From Merismopedia glauca CCAP 1448/3 (lineage in GTDB: Bacteria; Cyanobacteriota; Cyanobacteriia; Cyanobacteriales; CCAP-1448): a DNA stretch of 42,735 nt. This document shows positions 23,701-30,826 of the stretch, piece after piece. Under the pieces are notes generated by a model. It was given only the letters and a program-made list of their open reading frames with translations, had not been told where the DNA came from and ran no database searches. The stretch spans positions 1-42,735 of the forward strand of contig NZ_PVWJ01000035.1 of NCBI RefSeq assembly GCF_003003775.1. The letters are read 5' to 3'. Both the position numbers and the translations under genes were made by a program. Each line of letters starts with the position of its first letter. The first letter of the stretch is position 1.

Positions 23701-24597
23701 ATGTTTGCTTATACAGCCTACGGTTTAGGGATTCATTCAGAGATAGAATTACCAGAATTAATTAGTAGCACAGAAGTAGAAGCTGATGTAGCGATCGCCG
23801 TTCAAAATCTGCAACCATTACCCTTAGAATATAGCCCAAATAGTACGAGAATTAAAGCCGATCAAAACTCAGTCCAAATCGATTATCAAAATGTTGGTTC
23901 ATTCTTAGTTAAAGATGGAAATCAAATCATTTGTTCCCCAGCATTAGGGGTAAAACAAGAAGCTTTAAGACTGGTAATCTTAGGTTCAGTAATAGCAATT
24001 TTATTGCATCAAAAAGGGCGATTAATTCTGCACTCTAGCGCAATTAATCTTGATGGTGAAGCAGTTGCTTTTTTAGGTGGATCTGGGTGGGGAAAATCTA
24101 CCACCGCAGCAGCATTTCATCAACAAGGCTATTGTGTAGTTGCAGATGATGTAATAGCTGTAGAAACTGAGGGAAATCAACCGACTATTTTCCCTGGTTT
24201 TCCGAGGTTAAAACTTTGGGAAGAAGCAGCCGTTTATCTAGGAGATGAATGGGAAAGTTTGCCTAAATTACATCCAGAATTACCCAAGCGGAGTCGCGTG
24301 GTTAATCAAGGTTTTTCAATTAATTCCTTATCTCTAAAACGAATTTACATTTTAGCTGAAGGAGATGAGTTAGAGATTATCCCTCTAGCACCACAAACAG
24401 CCTTTAGAGAATTAATTAAACACTCTTACGTGCTATCTATTTTAAAAAATACAGGCGCATTAGGCACACACTTTCAGCAATGCAGTCAACTAACTAAAAC
24501 CATCCCAATTTCTCGTTTAGTGCGGGGGCGATCGCTAGACCAACTTCCGGCTGTTACCAAAATAGTAGCAGCAGACTTGAGAAATGCGATCGTTTAG
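23701..24597 (+). CDS. HprK-like kinase (lasso peptide kinase type)
   Basis: A 298-residue protein related to the C-terminal domain of HPr kinase/phosphorylase. The LHSSAINLDGEAVAFLGGSG stretch leads into a Walker A GGSGWGKST at residues 126-134, and YCVVADDVIAV supplies the acidic pair after it. Lasso-cluster relatives phosphorylate a Ser of the peptide (as in paeninodin). No HPr gene is near, supporting a peptide rather than a carbon-control role. The C-terminal part (about 180-298) is poorly conserved and may bind the peptide. The start ATG follows the nucleotidyltransferase stop after four bases. In both precursors the candidate Ser residues are 43, 45 and 52. Confidence 0.82.
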   Translation: MFAYTAYGLGIHSEIELPELISSTEVEADVAIAVQNLQPLPLEYSPNSTRIKADQNSVQIDYQNVGSFLVKDGNQIICSPALGVKQEALRLVILGSVIAILLHQKGRLILHSSAINLDGEAVAFLGGSGWGKSTTAAAFHQQGYCVVADDVIAVETEGNQPTIFPGFPRLKLWEEAAVYLGDEWESLPKLHPELPKRSRVVNQGFSINSLSLKRIYILAEGDELEIIPLAPQTAFRELIKHSYVLSILKNTGALGTHFQQCSQLTKTIPISRLVRGRSLDQLPAVTKIVAADLRNAIV

Positions 24598-24626
24598 GCT
24601 GCGCGCAGCGCAATCGCACAATCGAG

Positions 24627-24917
24627 CTAATTAGAAGTTTCCACAACTTCAACTAAACCTTTACTTGATAGCTTATCTACCAATTCTGCTAAATCTTGGG
24701 TCAATAACTCTTCTTCTACATCATACTCAGCTAATAATAACTTGTAAGCAGCAGCTATAGACTCTGATTGTGTCAAAGCTTCCCACATCCGAGTTCCCAC
24801 ATCATCCAAACCGAAATATTTCTCGCTTTTTAAATTCAACAGTACAGACTCTTCTCCTAAATCTTGTACGAGAACATCAGGAGAAACTACTAATTTTTGA
24901 GTTGGATCGAATTTCAT
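24627..24917 (-). CDS. PqqD-like leader-recognition protein (lasso B1 type)
   Basis: From the ATG at 24917 this is a 96-residue PqqD-family protein. I prefer this start to a GTG at 24944 because that codon falls at the edge of a repeat element. The sequence LVVSPDVLVQDLGEESVLLN, then EKYFGLDDVGTRMWEAL, and the helical tail ending LSSKGLVEV is the winged-helix RiPP recognition element used to hold leader peptides. It should bind the YHSPNF motif of the two precursors. It is on the opposite strand to the other biosynthesis genes, with stops of the kinase and this gene 29 bases apart. No B2 peptidase is fused to it or adjacent. Confidence 0.85.
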   Translation of the reverse strand: MKFDPTQKLVVSPDVLVQDLGEESVLLNLKSEKYFGLDDVGTRMWEALTQSESIAAAYKLLLAEYDVEEELLTQDLAELVDKLSSKGLVEVVETSN

Positions 24918-24944
24918 AGACTTGTTGTGAAAATCAACTATCAC

Positions 24945-25033
24945 AGGACTTACGCAGAGATACCATAGATAGGGTAGGCAATGCCTATTCTACTCTACAT
25001 ATAGTGTATAATTTGGCAATTTCCGTAAGTTCT
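24945..25033. mobile_element. Small repeat element with AGGACTTACG terminal inverted repeats
   Basis: AGGACTTACG at 24945-24954 faces CGTAAGTTCT at 25024-25033 (nine of ten positions pair). Inside is a copy of the TAGGGTAGGCAATGCCTA palindrome also seen at the window start. The AGGACTTACG end is, to my knowledge, a common cyanobacterial small-repeat terminus. It lies immediately upstream of the PqqD-like gene and must separate it from, or supply, its promoter. The remaining bases to 25266 hold nothing else I recognise. Confidence 0.5.
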
Positions 25034-25266
25034 CTATCATACCCTCTAAGATTGTGCGATCGCTTTTTCCTAATAAATTTCTATCTCTTACCACCATCGC
25101 ATTAATCAAAAGCTTATGGTAAATTATGGCATTTTTAGGGAAATATAAACCCAGATTTTGAGTAACTTTATCTTGACAGCAGATGGGTGTTTTTAGCTAG
25201 TCAAAGCACTAACGACTACTTTCTTGGTAACATCGGCGTAGGTTATCTCATGTTCAGGAAATCCAT

Positions 25267-26016
25267 ATGACGATGAATGCCAAACTAGAACAGGCATTAG
25301 CTACTTCGCAAGCCTTAAAAGTCATTAGTGGCTTAAATAACTTTGATTCTCGAAGAGTGAGTCAAGTTGTCACCGCCGCACATCAAGGTGGCGCTACTTT
25401 TGTCGATATTGCAGCAGATCCCAACTTAGTTAGACTAGCTCGTCAACTCACTAATTTACCAGTGTGCGTTTCGGCTGTAGATCCAGAATTATTTGTCACC
25501 GCAGTCGAAGCTGGTGCAGATCTGATTGAAATTGGTAACTTTGATAGCTTCTACGCTCAAGGTATTACTTTTGAAGCGGCTGAGGTGTTAGATCTGACTC
25601 GTCGAACTCGCGCTTTACTACCAGAAATTACCCTTTCAGTTACCGTTCCCCATATCCTAACTCTAGATCTACAAGTCCAACTAGCTGAAGAACTAGTTCA
25701 AGCTGGTGCCAATATCATTCAAACTGAAGGTGGAACCAGCAGCAATCCCGCTCATTCCGGTGTTTTAGGCTTGATTGAAAAAGCTGCACCAACCATCGCT
25801 GCTGCTTACGAAATTTCCCGCGCCGTATCAGTACCAGTGCTGTGTGCTTCTGGTTTGTCTAGCGTCACTGTACCAATGGCTATAGCTTCTGGCGCATCTG
25901 GCGTTGGCGTTGGTTCTGCGATCAATAAGCTGGATAATGAAGTAGCTATGATTGCAGTCATCCGCAGTTTAGTCGAAGCGCTGCAAACGCTCACTCCATT
26001 ACGCGCACAAGTCTAG
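25267..26016 (+). CDS. ycf23: Ycf23 protein (DUF561, TIM-barrel fold)
   Basis: A 249-residue protein of the Ycf23/DUF561 family, encoded in cyanobacteria and in red-algal-type plastid genomes. The sequence reads as an alpha/beta barrel: ALKVISGLNNFD, GATFVDIAADP, LPVCVSAVDPE, GADLIEIGNFDSFY, VTVPHIL, GANIIQTEGG, VPVLCASGLSSV and GASGVGVGSAINKLD are successive strand-loop blocks, with a phosphate-binding-like end. The function is unknown; a role in light or CO2 response has been suggested for the family but is not established. AGGAAATCC lies just before the ATG and fixes the start. Two hairpins of a dispersed repeat follow the stop. Confidence 0.93.
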   Translation: MTMNAKLEQALATSQALKVISGLNNFDSRRVSQVVTAAHQGGATFVDIAADPNLVRLARQLTNLPVCVSAVDPELFVTAVEAGADLIEIGNFDSFYAQGITFEAAEVLDLTRRTRALLPEITLSVTVPHILTLDLQVQLAEELVQAGANIIQTEGGTSSNPAHSGVLGLIEKAAPTIAAAYEISRAVSVPVLCASGLSSVTVPMAIASGASGVGVGSAINKLDNEVAMIAVIRSLVEALQTLTPLRAQV

Positions 26017-26038
26017 TTTTACGATCCTATGATACCCA

Positions 26039-26087
26039 CAGGCTGGAAGCCTGGGGCTACACAAACTAAGTCCGCCTGCGCGGACTT
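26039..26087. repeat. Two-hairpin dispersed repeat after ycf23
   Basis: CAGGCT-GGA-AGCCTG (26039-26053) and AAGTCCGC-CTGC-GCGGACTT (26068-26087) are two perfect hairpins 14 bases apart. The wording (ggctggaagcctggggctacacaaac..aagtccgcctgcgcgg) is that of a widespread cyanobacterial intergenic repeat. Here it lies between the convergent ycf23 and aminotransferase genes and probably ends or protects their transcripts. Confidence 0.7.
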
Positions 26088-26118
26088 ATTTCAAAACATG
26101 ATACAGTCCCTATCAAAC

Positions 26119-27246
26119 CTACAAGCTATCTTTTAAGCTATAAACTACCTGTTCTTGCTCCATTTGGGAAATTTCGGGGAACATAGGTAGAGATAGTACC
26201 TGATGAGCGACTAGTTCAGAGTGGGGTAAAGAGTTAGGTTGATATCCTAGGTGTTTGTAGACAGATTGTTGATGTAGAGGTAAGGGGTAGTAGATCATCG
26301 AACTAACTCCCTTAGCTTGTAAAGTCTGCCTGATTTGCTCTCTATAGTCTTTTTCTGAGTTATTTGCAGCTTTTAGCTTAATCGTATATTGATTCCAGAC
26401 GTGAGTTCCACCATTCGTTGCTGGAGGAATAGTAATAGCTGAGACTGGTGCTAATAACTGGTGGTAAATTTCGGCTGCGGTGTGTCTTTGAGCATTCCAA
26501 GTGTCTAAATGTTGGAGCTTAATTTGTAAAATAGCAGCTTGGAGAGCATCTAAACGGCTATTTACTCCATTTTCTTCATGATAGTAACGTGCCTTACTAC
26601 CGTGTTCCTTCAACATCCTGATTTTGGCGGCGATCGCTTCATCCCCTGTTGTCACCGCACCACCGTCACCACAAGCACCCAAGTTTTTAGTGGGAAAAAA
26701 GCTAAAACAGCCAATATGTCCAATGCTACCCACTCTAGCTTCGCCCCATTTAGCACCAGTCGCTTGGGCGCAATCTTCAATTACAAATAGATTGTACTGC
26801 TTGGCAATTTCCATGATCGCCGTCATGTCTGTTGGTTGTCCAAACAGGTGGACTGGGATAATAGCTTTGGTGCTAGAGCTAATCGCTTTGGCTATTTGAC
26901 TGACATCAATATTAAAGGTGGCTGGATCTATATCCACAAATACAGGCGTTGCGCCCACCATAGCAATCGTTTCAGACGTGGCAATGAAAGTAAAGGGAGT
27001 GGTAATTACTTCGTCACCAGCACCAATATTGAGCGATCGCAGCGCTAGATATAAAGCATCAGTTCCCGAATTACAACTAACGCAATGGGATACCCCTATA
27101 TAGTTAGCAAACTCTCGCTCAAAATTTTCGACCATAGAGCCGCCTATATAACGACCAGATGCCAAAATGCTACCGACGGCTGCTTCTACTTCTTTCCCAA
27201 TCAGTTGATACTGTCTGCTTAAATCTAGAGGGGGTATATTACTCAC
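26119..27246 (-). CDS. DegT/DnrJ/EryC1/StrS-family aminotransferase
   Basis: A 375-residue fold-type I PLP enzyme of the sugar-aminotransferase family. The PLP lysine is in SFFPTKNLGACGDGGA (residue about 183-188), preceded by VIEDCAQATGAKWG with the cofactor-binding Asp. VGVSHCVSCNSGTDAL.. supplies the phosphate-binding loop, and the C-terminal HVWNQYTI and SSMIYYPLPLHQQ motifs are typical. Members transfer an amino group to keto-sugars bound to nucleotides for cell-surface glycans or antibiotics, but some act as dehydratases or regulators. No sugar-pathway genes are near, so the substrate is open. It diverges from pdhC; the intervening 142 bases carry a strong hairpin. Confidence 0.92.
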   Translation of the reverse strand: MSNIPPLDLSRQYQLIGKEVEAAVGSILASGRYIGGSMVENFEREFANYIGVSHCVSCNSGTDALYLALRSLNIGAGDEVITTPFTFIATSETIAMVGATPVFVDIDPATFNIDVSQIAKAISSSTKAIIPVHLFGQPTDMTAIMEIAKQYNLFVIEDCAQATGAKWGEARVGSIGHIGCFSFFPTKNLGACGDGGAVTTGDEAIAAKIRMLKEHGSKARYYHEENGVNSRLDALQAAILQIKLQHLDTWNAQRHTAAEIYHQLLAPVSAITIPPATNGGTHVWNQYTIKLKAANNSEKDYREQIRQTLQAKGVSSMIYYPLPLHQQSVYKHLGYQPNSLPHSELVAHQVLSLPMFPEISQMEQEQVVYSLKDSL

Positions 27247-27297
27247 GCCTTGTACCGTTAATCTTAACTACATGAAACCAAATTTTGGTCTGCACTG

Positions 27298-27332
27298 CAA
27301 ACTCCCGACTTCTCCAAGAAGTCGGGAGTTTG
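27298..27332. repeat. Perfect 16-bp stem hairpin in the pdhC leader
   Basis: CAAACTCCCGACTTCT and AGAAGTCGGGAGTTTG are exact inverted repeats around the loop CCA. The hairpin lies between two divergent genes, 56 bases before the pdhC start and 51 bases from the aminotransferase start, so it is not a simple terminator. I recall the CCCGACTTCT..AGAAGTCGGG unit as a dispersed cyanobacterial repeat. Confidence 0.7.
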
Positions 27333-27388
27333 AAGATCAGCTACAATACAAAGTTGGCTTCACTGTTGCTAAGAAATTCTGACAAGCT

Positions 27389-28669
27389 ATGATCAACGAA
27401 GTTTTCATGCCTGCTTTAAGTTCAACGATGACAGAAGGGAAAATTGTCTCGTGGGTAAAATCGCCAGGGGACAAGGTGGAGAAAGGCGAAACCGTAGTTG
27501 TGGTTGAGTCTGACAAAGCAGATATGGACGTGGAAACTTTCTATGCTGGATACTTAGCGACAATTATCGTTCCGGCTGGGGAAACGGCTGATGTCGGGGC
27601 GGCGATCGCTCTAATTGCCGAAACTGAAGCAGAAATCGCCACAGCTAAGCAGCAAGCATCCTCTTCATCTTCTACTAGTTCTGCACCAGACCCCACTCCC
27701 GTCGCTAAGCAGGTAGAACCCGCACCAGCAGTTGCTACTATAGAGCCAAGCAATGGGGCTAGCGGACGACTCATAGCCTCTCCTAGAGCCAAAAAAATGG
27801 CGAAAGAGTTGGGAGTCAATCTTAGCACTTTGAAAGGTACGGGCCCTCATGGCAGAATCATTACGGCTGATGTGGAAGCAGCTACAGGTAAGAGTCAACC
27901 AGCAGCGATTGTAACTGCACCACCTATTGCTACAACCCCAGTTGCAGCTACACCAGTCAAACCAGCCGCCGCACCAACCCCTGTCAGAACGGATGTAGCT
28001 CAATTAGTCCCCTTCAATACCCTGCAAAATGCCGTCATCCGCAACATGATGACAAGTTTGCAAGTCCCTACTTACCACGTTGGTTATACCATCACGACTG
28101 ATAAGTTAGATAAACTATACAAGCAAGTTAAATCTAAAGGCGTGACGATGACGGCGATCCTTGCCAAAGCCGTGGCGGTAACCTTAGAAAAACACCCTTT
28201 ATTAAACGCTAGTTACTCAGATAGAGGCGTTCAACACCCTAACGGCATTAATATTTCTGTAGCTGTGGCGATGGATGATGGGGGATTAATTACTCCCGTG
28301 TTACGCAATGCCAACCAGTTAGATATTTACTCCCTATCTCGCGCGTGGAAAGATTTAGTAGATAGAGCGCGGAGCAAGCAATTACAACCAGATGAGTACA
28401 GTACCGGAACTTTTACTCTTTCTAACTTGGGTATGTTTGGAGTAGATCGCTTTGATGCCATTTTACCTCCAGGACAAGGTTCGATTCTAGCGATCGGCGC
28501 TTCTCGTCCTCAAGTAGTTGCTAATGCTGAAGGATTAATGGGCGTGCGGCAGCAAATGCAGGTAAATATCACCTGCGATCACCGGATTATTTATGGCGCT
28601 CATGCTGCTGCATTTTTACAAGATTTAGCTAAGTTAATCGAAACCGACCCTACTTCTTTGACGATGTAA
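27389..28669 (+). CDS. pdhC: Dihydrolipoamide acetyltransferase, pyruvate dehydrogenase E2
   Basis: A 426-residue E2 with one lipoyl domain (lipoyl-Lys43 in ESDKADMDVE), an Ala/Pro-rich linker, a small peripheral-subunit-binding domain (about 125-165; ASPRAKKMAKELGVNL and GRIITADVEAA), a second Pro-rich linker and the catalytic acetyltransferase core (about 200-426). The enzyme transfers acetyl groups from lipoamide to CoA. The catalytic segment reads CDHRIIYGAHAAAFLQDL; the Asp of the classical HxxxD is Tyr, which I believe is usual in the cyanobacterial/plastid type. Length and layout are normal. The gene stands alone with a strong hairpin in its leader, and no E1 or E3 genes are adjacent. 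Confidence 0.95.
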   Translation: MINEVFMPALSSTMTEGKIVSWVKSPGDKVEKGETVVVVESDKADMDVETFYAGYLATIIVPAGETADVGAAIALIAETEAEIATAKQQASSSSSTSSAPDPTPVAKQVEPAPAVATIEPSNGASGRLIASPRAKKMAKELGVNLSTLKGTGPHGRIITADVEAATGKSQPAAIVTAPPIATTPVAATPVKPAAAPTPVRTDVAQLVPFNTLQNAVIRNMMTSLQVPTYHVGYTITTDKLDKLYKQVKSKGVTMTAILAKAVAVTLEKHPLLNASYSDRGVQHPNGINISVAVAMDDGGLITPVLRNANQLDIYSLSRAWKDLVDRARSKQLQPDEYSTGTFTLSNLGMFGVDRFDAILPPGQGSILAIGASRPQVVANAEGLMGVRQQMQVNITCDHRIIYGAHAAAFLQDLAKLIETDPTSLTM

Positions 28670-28864
28670 ATTGCTACAGAGGCGATCGCTTTTCAAGGAA
28701 GAGCGATATGCTTCCAGCACGCTACGCGATCGCTTTTTCAACACTTTTTCAAGGAAGGTAGACCAATTCAGAAAGCGTCTATCCGGCTCCAACCAGTCCC
28801 AATAAATTACCTAAGATGACATTACAGTAAACTCAAAGAAGCTCAGATAGGGCTGATTTTTGGA

Positions 28865-29905
28865 ATGAACATCTTCACTAGGCAATTTTTACACTGTTGT
28901 TGGCGCAACCTTACCTCTGGCGAATCGATCGCGCTGTTCGTACCTTGGCTGTTAACAATGTCTGCACCTGCTTGGAGCAATGAACCCGCAGTACCTGAAA
29001 CCTTTCTCCAGTGGTGTCAAACCAAGAGCCAATGGTCTGTAGAAACCCAGCGCACGATCGCATATCTAGTTTCTGCTACTAGCAGTCAGGATTGTCAAAT
29101 CGCAAATCGAGAACTACAAGCGCGAACAGAACTGATTTCTTCCGATCCTAACTTAACTTCCAGTGGTATCAGCGATCTACGTCCCTTGGCTAGTCTGACT
29201 AACTTACGGATGATGAATATCATTAGTCACGAACTCACGGATCTTAAACCGTTGGTTAAGATGAAGAATCTAGAATCATTAGCTATTTATAGCGATCGCC
29301 TTACCGATCTTACTCCTCTAGGCGAAATGACAGGACTGCGCGATTTGAGATTGTTTGGCAAAAATATCCGAAATTTGCAACCCATTAGCCGACTATCTCA
29401 ACTAAATGAATTTTCAATTTGGTATAGTGCTGTCTCCGATCTTTCTCCTCTGAGTCAGTTGCCTAACTTAACTAGAATTGATTTGTTGGGGAGTCAAGTT
29501 GCCAATCTCCAGCCTATAAGCAAAATGCGATCGCTCCGCCAAATAGAGATAGTTTATAGCAAGGTTCAAAATCTGCCAAACTTCAGCAATCTTAGCCAGC
29601 TACAAAAACTAAACCTCAGCAACAACCAGATTCAAAATATTCAACCCCTAGCCAAACTCACTCAATTAGAGGGTCTTAATCTCAGTTATAATCGCATTAC
29701 CAATGTCAGACCTTTGGCTAAGTTAAAACAACTAAAAGGTTTGAACTTACATCACAATCAAATTACTACAATTCAATCGCTCCACCTACTTGCTAAATTA
29801 GAAAATTTAGTAGTTTCCCAAAACCCGATTCGCCGCAAAATCTGTCCGCTTAAACCCACTAGTATTTGTGATTTTAATAGTTCCAAATTGATTGAGATTT
29901 ACTAG
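28865..29905 (+). CDS. Exported leucine-rich-repeat protein (internalin-like)
   Basis: A 346-residue protein with a probable signal peptide (hydrophobic core IALFVPWLLTMSAPAWS, residues about 22-38, cleavage after AWS). Residues about 55-95 form a helical cap with a Cys pair, then about ten repeats of 21-22 residues run from about 96 to 325, each reading L-x2-L-x-P-L-x2-L-x2-L (for example DLRPLASLTNLRMM). This is the SDS22/internalin subtype. The final segment carries two Cys in KICPLKPTSICDF, possibly a disulfide cap. LRR proteins bind other proteins; the partner is unknown. No sorting motif or anchor is seen, so it is likely periplasmic or released. Confidence 0.88.
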   Translation: MNIFTRQFLHCCWRNLTSGESIALFVPWLLTMSAPAWSNEPAVPETFLQWCQTKSQWSVETQRTIAYLVSATSSQDCQIANRELQARTELISSDPNLTSSGISDLRPLASLTNLRMMNIISHELTDLKPLVKMKNLESLAIYSDRLTDLTPLGEMTGLRDLRLFGKNIRNLQPISRLSQLNEFSIWYSAVSDLSPLSQLPNLTRIDLLGSQVANLQPISKMRSLRQIEIVYSKVQNLPNFSNLSQLQKLNLSNNQIQNIQPLAKLTQLEGLNLSYNRITNVRPLAKLKQLKGLNLHHNQITTIQSLHLLAKLENLVVSQNPIRRKICPLKPTSICDFNSSKLIEIY

Positions 29906-30012
29906 TGCGATGTTGTGAGGCGATGGCGTAACTGTCGCCGATCTCGTACACCCTTGTTGATGACAGGAAACGCAACACCCCAGGAGAGTACGAGCGCTTT
30001 TCCAACGCTTTT

Positions 30013-30507
30013 TTAGGGAAGGGCGATCGCTAGCGAACCATTTTTTAATAACTCTGCTGCTACCTCACCAACTTTACGGTTTTCAACCGTACAGCCACTC
30101 CGTTCTGTAACTATAGATTCATCAGATTGTAAAATAGTTAAGAGGCGATCTCCTTCACTTTTATCTAGTCGCTGAATCAAAGCAGCAAGATAGAGATGAC
30201 CAGCCGGAGAAGCTTGTTTCATCAATTCTTTGAGTTCGATAATATTAATTGAATCACCTTGGGCAACAGCTTCTTTAAAAGCTCGATTAATTGGTTGATA
30301 TCCAGGGTTAGGCTGAGCCGCATAGCCAATGTGAGATCCTTCAATTGCCCCAGCATTACTCAACACCTGAAGAGATTTTTGTAAGTTGGGTGTATTGTTA
30401 GGTTGAACATCTAGTAATGTATTTTGTTCTTCTGCTCGTACTGAGGGGGAAATAAATAGCGAGGAACTCAGAAGAATTGCGAAGATAAATTTTGACTTTT
30501 TCGCCAT
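30013..30507 (-). CDS. Exported hypothetical protein
   Basis: A 164-residue protein with a clear signal peptide (Lys-rich start, FIFAILLSSSLFISPS core, cleavage after VRA near residue 25). The mature part is helical and polar, with GYAAQPNPGYQPINRAFKEA, a helix DSINIIELKELMKQASPAGH and a Cys-containing TERSGCTVENRKVGEVAAEL. I do not recognise a family. GGATAAC lies upstream of the ATG. It converges on the LRR gene with about 107 bases between. Probably periplasmic. Confidence 0.65.
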   Translation of the reverse strand: MAKKSKFIFAILLSSSLFISPSVRAEEQNTLLDVQPNNTPNLQKSLQVLSNAGAIEGSHIGYAAQPNPGYQPINRAFKEAVAQGDSINIIELKELMKQASPAGHLYLAALIQRLDKSEGDRLLTILQSDESIVTERSGCTVENRKVGEVAAELLKNGSLAIALP

Positions 30508-30587
30508 TGCTTGTTATCCAATACTTCATCTCACATCCTAAGATTCTTTAACTAAAGCAGCGATCGCAGTTGCATTTTTAGTAACCA

Positions 30588-30748
30588 AGTATATCAAAAG
30601 TCAGAAGTCAGAAGTCAGGGCAAAGCATTTGGGCAATAAAATCTGATTTCTCCCTAATATTTTTCACCAAATGCTTGGCCCGTACAACCAGTTGCTTCAA
30701 TGGTTCCAGTCTTCTAGAGTGTCCTAACCTTGATGCGTACTGCTATAT
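30588..30748. mobile_element. Degenerate MITE-like element sharing the right end of 6590-6691
   Basis: The right end GCGTACTGCTATAT (30735-30748) with the upstream context GTCCTAACCTTGAT matches that of the element at 6590-6691. The left end is reduced to ATAT followed by AAAGTCAGAAGTCAGAAGTCAG direct repeats. Between lies unrelated DNA. It fills half of the 30508-30826 gap between the exported protein and ftsY; I see no gene in the rest. Confidence 0.4.
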
Positions 30749-30826
30749 TAACAACGTGAGCTAACCGACGCTGACCTTCATTACAGTGCGGTGCTTCCCG
30801 TCTAGAAGCTAAATTGCTACGTTTTC

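Noticed and set aside
24918-24944. GTG start at 24944 for the PqqD-like protein
   Set aside because: It lies at the boundary of a repeat element, and the ATG at 24917 already includes the whole domain.
26119-27246. The DegT aminotransferase as part of the RiPP locus
   Set aside because: Separated by ycf23 and a repeat, opposite strand, no link to peptide modification.
28865-29905. LRR protein as a surface internalin or defence protein
   Set aside because: No cell-wall anchor or effector domain; only signal peptide plus repeats, so no specific role claimed.
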